NCBI GenBank assembly: GCA_019409045.1
Contig: DXVG01000055.1
Location: 1 to 8,961 of the forward strand
Source of the DNA: Clostridiales bacterium
Lineage (GTDB): Bacteria; Bacillota; Clostridia; Christensenellales; Aristaeellaceae
Reading direction: 5' to 3'
DNA length: 8,961 nucleotides
Shown here: positions 1-6,232 of the stretch, in pieces
Position numbering within the stretch: position 1 is the stretch's first letter
How the letters are laid out: the number at the start of each line of letters is the position of its first letter
Notes under the pieces: generated by a model
Told to the model about the DNA's origin: nothing
What the model saw: only the letters and a program-made list of their open reading frames with translations
Database searches by the model: none
Made by a program: the position numbers and the translations under genes

Positions 1-250
1 GCCCCAGATGGATGGAGATGGGCACGGACGAGCCCACGCCGATGAGGTCTGCGAGCGCAAAGTTGATGATGACGAACGGCATGGCCAGGTTCAGCGCCGC
101 GAACGGCGTGCTGCCCAGGAAACGGCCGACGAACATGCCGTCAAAGAGCTGGTAGAGCGCGGAGGCGAGCATACTCACCGCGCCCGGCACCGCCGCAAAG
201 AAGAACAGCCTGCGCGGCGGCGTGTTGGTGAACAGTTCGTGCGAGTTCAT
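1..250 (-). CDS. MATE-family efflux transporter, N-terminal part
   Basis: First 83 codons of a gene that continues past the left edge. MATE proteins are 12-helix inner-membrane antiporters that export drugs or metabolites in exchange for Na+ or H+. The visible N-terminus has a short polar lead (MNSHELFTNTPPRR), a first hydrophobic helix at about residues 15-33 and the family-like stretch LYQLFDGMFVGRFLG at 32-46. ALNLAMPF (52-59) follows, then a second helix ending in GVGSSVPISIHLG. The ATG at 250-248 has a good ribosome binding site, AAAGGA, about 6 nt upstream. The stop of the marR-type gene lies only 10 nt upstream, so the two are almost certainly co-transcribed and the exporter is probably controlled by that regulator. 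The substrate cannot be told, and only the N-terminus is visible, so the MATE subtype is unknown. Confidence 0.85.
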   Translation of the reverse strand, partial: MNSHELFTNTPPRRLFFFAAVPGAVSMLASALYQLFDGMFVGRFLGSTPFAALNLAMPFVIINFALADLIGVGSSVPISIHLG

Positions 251-260
251 GGATTTCCTT

Positions 261-710
261 TCACTTTCCTGCCTCGTCGAGGCGCTTTTCGTATTCGTCC
301 CAGAGGGCGTCCGTAAAGGCTTCCACGGCGGCGACAAAGGCCGCGTCGTGCGCCTCCAGCGTGCGCTCGATGGCGGCGCGCTCGGCGGCGCAGAGGGGGG
401 AGACGACTTCCTCCGCGTAGGCGCGGCCCTCCTCGGTCAGGCACAGCAGCTTCTCCCGCCCCTTTCCGGCGCGCAGCGTCAGCCGCCCCGCCGCCACCTG
501 CTCCCGGACCAGCGTGTTGATCGTGGTCTTGGGGATCAGCCAATCCTCGCAGATATCCTTCTGCGAGTGCGGCTCTGCGTCCGCCAGCGCGTAGAACAGC
601 GCCAGCAGGTTCTCCGGGACACCGGAGCGGCGGGCAAAGTAGTAATACGCGCCGTCCATGCGCGTGGTGGCCAGGATCAGGCGTCGGGCCAGGTTCGCGG
701 AGTCTGTCAT
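261..710 (-). CDS. MarR-family transcriptional regulator
   Basis: A 149-residue protein of typical MarR size, with a winged helix-turn-helix between flanking dimerisation helices. The DNA-binding part is about residues 49-95: SQKDICEDW (first helix), PKTTINTLVREQVAAG (recognition helix, 60-75), then a basic beta wing (TLRAGKGREKLLCLTEEG, 78-95) ending in the LTEEG signature. MarR proteins bind palindromic operators as dimers and usually release them when a small ligand binds. I chose the ATG at 710-708 because GGGGG lies 7 nt upstream. A TTG at 728-726 would add six residues but has no ribosome binding site and lies against the operator. The promoter is overlaid by a perfect inverted repeat, so self-repression is likely. 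The downstream MATE exporter is the probable target. The ligand is unknown. Confidence 0.88.
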   Translation of the reverse strand: MTDSANLARRLILATTRMDGAYYYFARRSGVPENLLALFYALADAEPHSQKDICEDWLIPKTTINTLVREQVAAGRLTLRAGKGREKLLCLTEEGRAYAEEVVSPLCAAERAAIERTLEAHDAAFVAAVEAFTDALWDEYEKRLDEAGK

Positions 711-728
711 GCGCGTGCCCCCAATCAA

Positions 729-767
729 AATACGGATTCGTACTGTATTTTAGTACGAATCCGTATT
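729..767. promoter_or_regulatory. MarR-type operator: perfect 16-bp inverted repeat
   Basis: AATACGGATTCGTACT (729-744) and AGTACGAATCCGTATT (752-767) are exact reverse complements separated by 7 nt. Each arm is itself an imperfect palindrome (TACGGA/TTCGTA, one mismatch per half), so the element may be two dimer sites with centres 23 bp apart, about two helical turns, on one face of the DNA. One arm fills the -35/-10 spacer and the other covers the expected transcription start. Binding by the adjacent MarR protein would therefore block RNA polymerase. The sequence symmetry is seen directly; which protein binds is inferred from position. Confidence 0.8.
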
Positions 768-775
768 AAAGTCAA
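747..775 (-). promoter_or_regulatory. Promoter of the marR-MATE operon
   Basis: Minus-strand TTGACT (775-770), a 17-nt spacer and TAAAAT (752-747) form a good sigma-70/SigA-type promoter. Transcription would start near 740, about 30 nt before the marR start codon. The right operator arm lies almost exactly in the spacer between the two boxes. Confidence 0.75.
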
Positions 776-807
776 GCCCCTCGCGCAAATATTTTTGCGG
801 GGTGCAG

Positions 808-1830
808 CTACAGAAGCAGCATCGCGTCCCCGAAGGAGAAGAAGCGGTATCTCTGCCGCACGGCCTCTTCGTAGGCCGCCAGCGTGCCCTCGCGCGTGTA
901 GAAGGCGCTCACCAGCATCACCAGCGTCGATTCGGGCAGGTGGAAGTTGGTGATCAGTGCGTCCACCATCTTGAAGCGGTAGCCGGGGGTGATGAATATG
1001 TTCGTCCAGCCGGACTGCGCCTTCAAGAGGCCGTCGTCCGTGGAGGCGCTCTCGAGCGTGCGCACGCTGGTGGTGCCCACGGCGAACACGCGGCCGCCCG
1101 CGGCCCGCGCGGCGTTGACGGCCTCGGCCGCCTCGGGCGCGACCTCGTAGTACTCGGAGTGCATCTCGTGCTCCTCCACGTTCTCCGCCTTGACCGGCCG
1201 GAACGTCCCAAGGCCCACATGCAGAAGCACCGGCACGACCTTTACGCCCATCTCGCGTATTTTTTTAAGCAGCGCCGGCGTGAAGTGCAGCCCCGCCGTG
1301 GGCGCGGCGGCGGAGCCGTCCTGCCGGGCGTACACGGTCTGGTAGCGGTCGCGGTCAGCGAGCTTTTCGCGTATGTAGGGCGGCAGGGGCATCTCGCCCA
1401 GCTGGTCCAGCATCGCCTCCAGCGTGCCCTCGCAGACAAATTCCACGATGCGCCCGCCCGCCTCGGTGGTCTCCAGCATGCGCGCCGTGAGCCGGCCGTC
1501 GCCAAAGCACACCTCCGCGCCCGGCCGCAGCTTCCTGCCGGGGCGCACAAGCGTCTCCCACTTCTTCGGGCCGAGCTGCCTGAGCAGGAGCACCTCCGCC
1601 GCGCCGCCGCCTGCGCGACGGCCGATGAGGCGCGCGGGGATCACGCGCGTCTCGTTCACCACCAGCACGTCGCCGGGGCGCAGGTAGTCCGTCACGTCAA
1701 AAAAATGCCGGTGCTCCAGCGCGCCGGTATCCCGGCGCACCACCAGCAGGCGGCTCGCGTCGCGCGGCTCTATGGGCGTCTGCGCGATCAGCTCCTCGGG
1801 GAGCTGGTAGAAAAAGTCACTCGTCTTCAT
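808..1830 (-). CDS. queA: S-adenosylmethionine:tRNA ribosyltransferase-isomerase
   Basis: Cytoplasmic enzyme of queuosine synthesis. It transfers and isomerises the ribosyl moiety of SAM onto 7-aminomethyl-7-deazaguanine at the wobble position (34) of tRNAs with GUN anticodons, giving epoxyqueuosine. The 340-residue length is normal for Bacillota. Family blocks are present in order: LPEELIAQ (10-17), VNETRVIPARL (58-68), GEMPLPPYI (145-153), GSAAAPTAGLHFT (172-184), HVGLGTF (204-210), VGTTSVRTLE (251-260), TNFHLPESTLVMLVSAF (294-310) and YRFFSFGDAMLL (328-339). The ATG at 1830 lies inside the end of the upstream peptidase gene (14-nt overlap), with GAGG about 11 nt upstream, so translation is probably coupled. 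It is the last gene of the murJ operon. The usual partner gene tgt is not next to it; a marR-efflux unit follows instead. Confidence 0.97.
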   Translation of the reverse strand: MKTSDFFYQLPEELIAQTPIEPRDASRLLVVRRDTGALEHRHFFDVTDYLRPGDVLVVNETRVIPARLIGRRAGGGAAEVLLLRQLGPKKWETLVRPGRKLRPGAEVCFGDGRLTARMLETTEAGGRIVEFVCEGTLEAMLDQLGEMPLPPYIREKLADRDRYQTVYARQDGSAAAPTAGLHFTPALLKKIREMGVKVVPVLLHVGLGTFRPVKAENVEEHEMHSEYYEVAPEAAEAVNAARAAGGRVFAVGTTSVRTLESASTDDGLLKAQSGWTNIFITPGYRFKMVDALITNFHLPESTLVMLVSAFYTREGTLAAYEEAVRQRYRFFSFGDAMLLL

Positions 1831-2752
1831 CGCCGATCAGCCTCAAAAGTCCCTCTACAATGTAGTCTATGTTCGCCTCGTCCAGCACGGTATCGCGCCG
1901 CGTATGTATGCGCCCCAGCATCGGGCCCACGCCGCGCGCGCGCCGCAGCGTCGCCACCGCCAGCGACTTTTTGAAGCCGAACTGGTCGGAGGGGTAAAAC
2001 GCCCGCCACGCAGGCAGGTGCAGCGCCTCGTATTCGCCGGATGGGAACGCCGATCTCGTGCGCGCCCACAAATCCTCGTCCGCGCGGTAGGCGGCGCCCG
2101 CGGCAAACAGCGCGGTCCGGCCCTCGCCCACGCAGTCCAGGTTGATCAGCGGCGTGCCCTCCATCGCGCGCGCGTGGCGGCGGCGGAACAGCGTCGAGCC
2201 GATCAGCCCCATCTCCTCGTTGTCAAACAGCACCACCGCCACGCGGGAACGCTGCGCGCGCGTCATGCGCGAGAGCAGCGTCAGCGCCGCCACCACGCCG
2301 GAGGTGTTGTCGTTCATCGTGCGCGGGTTGGCCGGGCCGAACACCATCAGCGCGCTCATGGCGAGCATGCCCGCGCCAAACACCGGCCAGTACACCCACG
2401 GCGCCGCGCCCAGCGCGCGCGCCGCCAGCGCGGGCAGAAGCGCGCACAGCGCCATGCACGCGACCAGGCCGAGCTGGTATAGGAGCGTCACGGGCCAGTT
2501 GAGCGGCGCTACGAGGTTCGGGAAGGGCATCTCGGCGCAGGTGTCGTAGTGCGCGCCGATGACCACATCCGCGCGCTCGACGTTCCCGCAGACGAGGTTG
2601 ACGTTTTCAAACAGCCCCCTGGCCCGCTCCTCGCGCAGGAACACGCCCTGCTCGCGCATGTGCTCGCGCACCAGCGCGCGAAACGCGGCCTTGCGCGCCC
2701 GGCCCCTGCGCACCATGTGCTCGCGGACGATCTGCGCGCACAGCGGCGTCAC
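1817..2752 (-). CDS. M28-family zinc peptidase with an internal membrane hairpin
   Basis: A 311-residue protein with the metal-binding set of M28 aminopeptidase-like enzymes: GAHYDT (66-71, ligand H68), MNDNTSG (146-152, bridging D148), FDNEEMGLIGS (176-186, general base E179 and ligand E180), NLDCVG (204-209, ligand D206) and HTRRDT (283-288, ligand H283). It should be a two-zinc exopeptidase, but its substrate is unknown. Residues about 87-112 and 118-139 look like two membrane helices inserted between the first and second ligands. There is no signal peptide, so the catalytic halves would face the same side, probably the cytoplasm. The GTG start (2752) overlaps the ruvB stop as GTGA and has GGAG 5 nt upstream; its end overlaps queA by 14 nt. 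Tight overlaps on both sides place it firmly in the operon, although neither neighbour suggests a peptidase role. Confidence 0.85.
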   Translation of the reverse strand: MTPLCAQIVREHMVRRGRARKAAFRALVREHMREQGVFLREERARGLFENVNLVCGNVERADVVIGAHYDTCAEMPFPNLVAPLNWPVTLLYQLGLVACMALCALLPALAARALGAAPWVYWPVFGAGMLAMSALMVFGPANPRTMNDNTSGVVAALTLLSRMTRAQRSRVAVVLFDNEEMGLIGSTLFRRRHARAMEGTPLINLDCVGEGRTALFAAGAAYRADEDLWARTRSAFPSGEYEALHLPAWRAFYPSDQFGFKKSLAVATLRRARGVGPMLGRIHTRRDTVLDEANIDYIVEGLLRLIGDEDE

Positions 2753-3789
2753 AGCTCCATCCTCATCTGGCCGTCGTCGGGCCTGCGCGGCGGCGGCGTG
2801 AGCCCCAGGTGCTCGTATGCCGCGGGCGCGGCTACGCGGCCGCGCGGCGTGCGCATGATGAAGCCGAGCTGAAGGAAATACGGCTCGTACACGTCCTCGA
2901 TGGTGGTCGCGTCCTCGCCGGTGGAGGCCGCCAGCGTGTCCAGCCCCACCGGGCCGCCGCCGAACTTTTCGATCATCGTGCGCAGCAGCGTGCGGTCGGT
3001 GCGGTCCAGCCCCAGCTCGTCCACCTCCAGCATCTCCAGCGCGCGGCGCGCCACATCCAGCGTGACGCGGCCGTCGCCCTCCACCTGCGCAAAGTCGCGC
3101 ACGCGGCGGATGAGCCGGTTGGCGATGCGCGGCGTCCCGCGCGAGCGGGCGGCGATCTCCAGCGCGGCCTCGCGGTCGCAGGGCACCTTGAGGATGCCCG
3201 CCGAGCGCATCACGATCACCGAGAGCTCCTCCGGCGTGTACAGCTCCAGCCGGAAGTTGATGCCGAAGCGGTCGCGCAGGGGCGAGGTGAGCATGCCCGC
3301 GCGCGTGGTCGCGCCGATGAGCGTGAATTTGGGAAGGTCCAGCCGGATCGAGCGCGCCGAGGGGCCCTTGCCGATCATGATGTCCAGCGCAAAGTCCTCC
3401 ATCGCGGGATAGAGCACCTCCTCCACGGCGTGGCTGAGGCGGTGGATCTCGTCGATGAAGAGCACGTCTCCGACGCTCAGGTTGGTCAGGATCGACGCCA
3501 GGTCGCCTGCGCGCTCAATGGCGGGGCCGCTGGTGATGCGTATGTTGTGGCCCATCTGCGCGGCGATGATGCCTGCCAGCGTTGTCTTGCCCAGACCGGG
3601 CGGGCCGTACAGCAGCAGATGGTCCAGAGGCTCGCGGCGCGCGATGGCGGCCTGCATGTACACGCTCAGGCTCTTTTTGAGCTTTTCCTGCCCGAAGTAC
3701 TCCTGAAGCGTGCGCGGGCGCAGCGACGCCTCGGTCGCCTCGTCCTCCTCCCGAAACCCGGTTGTGATCAGCCGTTCCTCGTCCATCAT
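2749..3789 (-). CDS. ruvB: Holliday junction branch migration ATPase RuvB
   Basis: AAA+ motor that forms hexameric rings on DNA with RuvA and moves Holliday junctions during recombinational repair. The 346-residue length is standard. Motifs: Walker A GPPGLGKT (62-69), Walker B DVLFIDEIHRL (108-118), sensor 1 GATTRAG (159-165), the arginine-finger segment SPLRDRFG (169-176), sensor 2 GTPRIANR (218-225), and a C-terminal winged-helix domain with the hallmark GFIMRTPRGR (309-318). Two adjacent ATGs occur (3789 and 3786); the first is used here, with AAAGGG about 8 nt before it. The gene sits directly after murJ, whose open frame runs into it, and ends in GTGA, shared with the peptidase start. 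ruvA and ruvC, often upstream, are not in the window, so they must be encoded elsewhere. Confidence 0.98.
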   Translation of the reverse strand: MMDEERLITTGFREEDEATEASLRPRTLQEYFGQEKLKKSLSVYMQAAIARREPLDHLLLYGPPGLGKTTLAGIIAAQMGHNIRITSGPAIERAGDLASILTNLSVGDVLFIDEIHRLSHAVEEVLYPAMEDFALDIMIGKGPSARSIRLDLPKFTLIGATTRAGMLTSPLRDRFGINFRLELYTPEELSVIVMRSAGILKVPCDREAALEIAARSRGTPRIANRLIRRVRDFAQVEGDGRVTLDVARRALEMLEVDELGLDRTDRTLLRTMIEKFGGGPVGLDTLAASTGEDATTIEDVYEPYFLQLGFIMRTPRGRVAAPAAYEHLGLTPPPRRPDDGQMRMEL

Positions 3790-5320
3790 TGGCGTTTCCC
3801 TTTCTGCCTAAGAATTCCCGAAGCGGCGATATGCGCAGCGCCAGCCCCGCCAGCACATACGCGCCAAGCCCGCCGACGCCCATCACCAGCAGGCGCAAGA
3901 TCGCCGTCCATCTGCTGTGCGCCTCGGGCAGCAGATTGCCCAGCGCCCAGGCCACCAGCGCGGTCAGCGCGGAGGCGGCCAGTATCTTTCCAAGGTCGGG
4001 CAGTATGCGCCGAAGCCCCAGGCGGTGCATCCTGCGCCGGAGCAGGCAAAACAGCGCGAGCATGCCGCCGGTGCCGGAGATGGTGGTCGCAAGCGCCAGG
4101 CCGCGCACGCCCATCAGCGGATGCAGCACGCTGTTGAGCGCGACGTTCGCCGCCACGATGCACACCGACACGATCATGGTCGTGCGCGTGTCCTGCATGG
4201 CGTGGAACGTGCGGTTGAGCAAATCGCGCAGGCCGAACCCGAGCACGCCGATGACGTAGAACAAAAACACGCCCGAGGTCACGTCCACGCTGTCCATCCC
4301 AAACTCGCCGCTTAAGTACAGCGCCTTGATCACGTCCTGCGCGCCCACCACGCAGACGGCCACGATGGGCAGCATCACCGCCGCGATGGTCACGGTGGAC
4401 TTGCGCACGATCTGCAAAATGCCCCGGCGGTCGTTCTCGGCCACGAGACGGCTCATGCGCGAGAACATGATCGTCGTCAGCGGCACGATGATCACGCCCG
4501 TGAGCAGCGTGATGACCTTGTAGCCGTAGTTGAGCGCCGAGACGTCGCCCGCGTTGCCGAAGGAGGCGCGCCACTGGTCGATCATGTGGTTGAGCTCGCT
4601 CACCGCCATGGACAGTATCGCCGGCCCGGCCAGCGCCATCAGCCGCCGGAAGCGCCGGTCGCGGAAATCCACCACGGGCGTGTAGCGGAACCAGCCGCGC
4701 ATGAACGGTATCAACACCAGCGTCTGCAACACATTGGCCGCGAACACGCCCCAGGCCAGCGCCTCCACGCCGTAGCGCGCGGAGAACAGCACCGCCGCGA
4801 GGATCACCGAAAAGCTCAGCGGAAAGCCCGTGATCTGCGCGGCGATGTACTTTTCCTGCGCGTTGAGCAGGCTCGCCAGCGCGATGGAGGTTATGTTGAA
4901 GGTCAGCGTGAGCAGCATGATGCGCACAAGGCGCGCGGTGAGCGCCACCTGCTGCGCGTCGTACCCGGAATACACAAGGTGCACCAGCGGCTCGGCCAGG
5001 ACCAGCATCAGCGCCGAGAGCGCCAGCGCGATCAGCGCGAATATGTTGATCGTGTTGCTTGCAAAGCGGTTGGCCCGCGCCGCGCCTTTGCGCGCGCGCG
5101 CCTGCGTGTACAGGGGCACCAGCGTGGAGGTGATGCACGAGTTGAGCAACAGCACCGGCAGATAGAACACGGTGTAGGCCGAATAATAGGCGTCGCTCTC
5201 CACAGAGGTGCCAAAGTACCCGGCTACGACGCTCTCCCGAAGAAAGCCGAACGCCTTGCTGACGATGATGACCAGCGTGACCGCCGCCGTGGTGCGCAAA
5301 AACCTGTTTGTGCGAGACAA
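3786..5320 (-). CDS. murJ: Lipid II flippase MurJ (stop reached only after a -1 shift)
   Basis: MOP/MVF-superfamily inner-membrane protein that flips lipid-linked peptidoglycan precursor to the outer face. Numbered from the TTG at 5320, it has many hydrophobic helices (14 expected for MurJ). Family features include GFLRESVVAGYFG (25-37), SDAYYSAY (42-49), NHMIDQWRASFGNAGDVSALNY (244-265) and the late RTFHAMQDTRT block (370-380). TTG is chosen because AAGGTGAAG lies just upstream and the typical MurJ N-terminus begins there; an ATG at 5431 would precede the promoter. The in-phase frame has no stop at the family's usual end. It runs to TGA at 3517-3515, 275 nt into ruvB, giving 601 residues with a non-membrane, Arg/Gly/His-rich tail. 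A -1 change at 3797-3803 gives 511 residues, normal for MurJ, ending in TGA over the ruvB start. The coordinates given assume that shorter form. Confidence 0.88.
3797..3803 (-). other. Possible -1 slippery heptamer at the end of murJ
   Basis: Read on the minus strand, AAAGGGA falls as A AAG GGA in the murJ frame (codons AGA AAG GGA), which is the X XXY YYZ phase needed for -1 slippage. A -1 shift here gives the tail GKRQ followed by TGA at 3788-3786, overlapping the ruvB ATG. The same bases are also the ribosome binding site of ruvB, and a homopolymer-like run is a common place for a 1-nt assembly error. An error or chance is at least as likely as programmed frameshifting. Confidence 0.35.
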
Positions 5321-5376
5321 AACTTCACCTTCCTGCTCTCTCCGGGCGCGTCCCCGGCCACCTGACCCCAACCTAT

Positions 5377-5404
5377 AGTATAGCATAGCCGCCCCAAAAA
5401 TCAA
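5377..5404 (-). promoter_or_regulatory. Promoter of the murJ-ruvB-peptidase-queA operon
   Basis: Minus-strand TTGATT (5404-5399), a 16-nt spacer and TATACT (5382-5377) make a plausible SigA-type promoter with a start near 5371, giving a leader of about 50 nt before the murJ TTG. The -35 box lies inside the T-rich tract that follows the nagB-side hairpin. Confidence 0.65.
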
Positions 5405-5419
5405 ACCCCCGGCAGGGGG
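5396..5419 (-). terminator. Probable rho-independent terminator after nagB
   Basis: On the minus strand CCCCC-TGCC-GGGGG (5419-5406) is followed at once by TTTGATTTTT (5405-5396). The stem is short but all G-C, and upstream A residues can extend it by pairing with the first Ts. It lies about 70 nt after the nagB stop. The T tract overlaps the -35 box of the murJ promoter. Confidence 0.6.
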
Positions 5420-5452
5420 ATTTCGCGGCATCGCAACGGCGATTTAAACTTT

Positions 5453-5477
5453 GGGGCGAAGCACATTGCTTCGCCCC
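5453..5477 (-). terminator. Strong hairpin just after nagB, terminator-like but without a good U-tract
   Basis: GGGGCGAAGCA (5453-5463) and TGCTTCGCCCC (5467-5477) are a perfect 11-bp inverted repeat around a 3-nt centre, starting 13 nt after the nagB stop. On the minus strand it is followed by AAAGTTTAAAT, a weak T stretch. It may end transcription in part, or protect the 3' end of the nagB mRNA. No T-run follows on the plus strand. Confidence 0.5.
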
Positions 5478-5490
5478 GCGGGCCGACGCG

Positions 5491-6216
5491 CTACAAAAGC
5501 GCGGCGGCTTCCCTGTCCAGTATGACCACGCAGTCCGCGTGGAAGCGCAGCGCGCTGGCCGGCAGGCGCGGCGTGACCGGGCCGAGCACCATGCCGCGCA
5601 CGGCCTCCGCCTTGTCCGCGCCGGTCGCGATCAAAAGCGTCGAGCGGGCGCGCATGATGGTGCCCACGCCCATGGAGATCGCCCTGCGCGGCACATCGTC
5701 CGCGCTTGCGAAGAAGCGCCGGTTGGCCTCGATGGTGCTCGGCGTGAGCGTGACGATGGAGGTCGCGTCCGGGAAGGCGTCGGCGGGCTCGTTAAAGCCT
5801 ATGTGGCCATTGCGGCCGATGCCCATGAACTGCAAGTCGACGCCGCCCGCGCGCGCAATGGCCTCCTCATAGTCCCGGGCGTTTTTCTCCGGGTCGTCGC
5901 CCACGCCGCAGGGGACGTGCGTGTTGGCACGGTCGATGTTCACATGCTCAAACAGGTTTTTGTCCATAAAGTAGCGATAGCTCTGCTCGTGGCCGCCGTC
6001 CAGCCCGACGTACTCGTCGAGGTTATAGGTGACCACGCGGGAGAAGTCGATCAGCCCCTCGCGGTTCATCCGCGCCAGCTCCCGATACGTCTCCACCGGC
6101 GAGGAGCCCGTGGGCAGGCCCAGCACCATGTCCGGCTTTTTCAGGATCGCCGAGGCGATCAGCGCCGCGGCCGCCTTCGCAGCCGCCTGGGGTGTGTCGT
6201 AGGTCAATACGCGCAT
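5491..6216 (-). CDS. nagB: Glucosamine-6-phosphate deaminase
   Basis: Converts glucosamine 6-phosphate to fructose 6-phosphate and ammonia in the cytoplasm, linking amino-sugar use to glycolysis and opposing GlmS-driven cell-wall precursor synthesis. At 241 residues it matches the short Bacillus-type form, not the longer E. coli enzyme with its allosteric extension. Key motifs: phosphate-binding LGLPTGSSP (32-40), YNLDEYVGL (64-72, with catalytic D67), SYRYFM (79-84), and MGIGRNGHIGFNEPAD (131-146), with N136, H138 and E143 at the active-site positions. N rather than D at 136 is usual for the Bacillota form. The ATG at 6216 has GGAGGA 6 nt upstream; an ORF extension to 6351 only overlaps the upstream gene. 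It follows the PHP gene by 16 nt, so the two form an operon. nagA is not adjacent. Confidence 0.96.
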   Translation of the reverse strand: MRVLTYDTPQAAAKAAAALIASAILKKPDMVLGLPTGSSPVETYRELARMNREGLIDFSRVVTYNLDEYVGLDGGHEQSYRYFMDKNLFEHVNIDRANTHVPCGVGDDPEKNARDYEEAIARAGGVDLQFMGIGRNGHIGFNEPADAFPDATSIVTLTPSTIEANRRFFASADDVPRRAISMGVGTIMRARSTLLIATGADKAEAVRGMVLGPVTPRLPASALRFHADCVVILDREAAALL

Positions 6217-6232
6217 GCTCTGTCCTCCATAC

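Noticed and set aside
784..799. CGCAAA-TATT-TTTGCG hairpin after queA as a terminator
   Set aside because: The stem is only 6 bp and A-T rich, and no T run follows on the minus strand; read-through into marR cannot be excluded, but this is not a convincing terminator.
802..1974. Long plus-strand open frame opposite queA
   Set aside because: It is antisense to a clear queA, its protein is rich in Arg, His and Ala without domains, and long antisense frames are expected in high-G+C DNA.
2809..4137. Long plus-strand open frame opposite ruvB and murJ
   Set aside because: It is antisense to two well-supported genes, has no recognisable motif and spans their junction.
5088..5101. GCGCGC run inside murJ as a special DNA structure
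   Set aside because: It is explained by Ala/Arg codons in a G+C-rich gene, and similar runs occur throughout the window.
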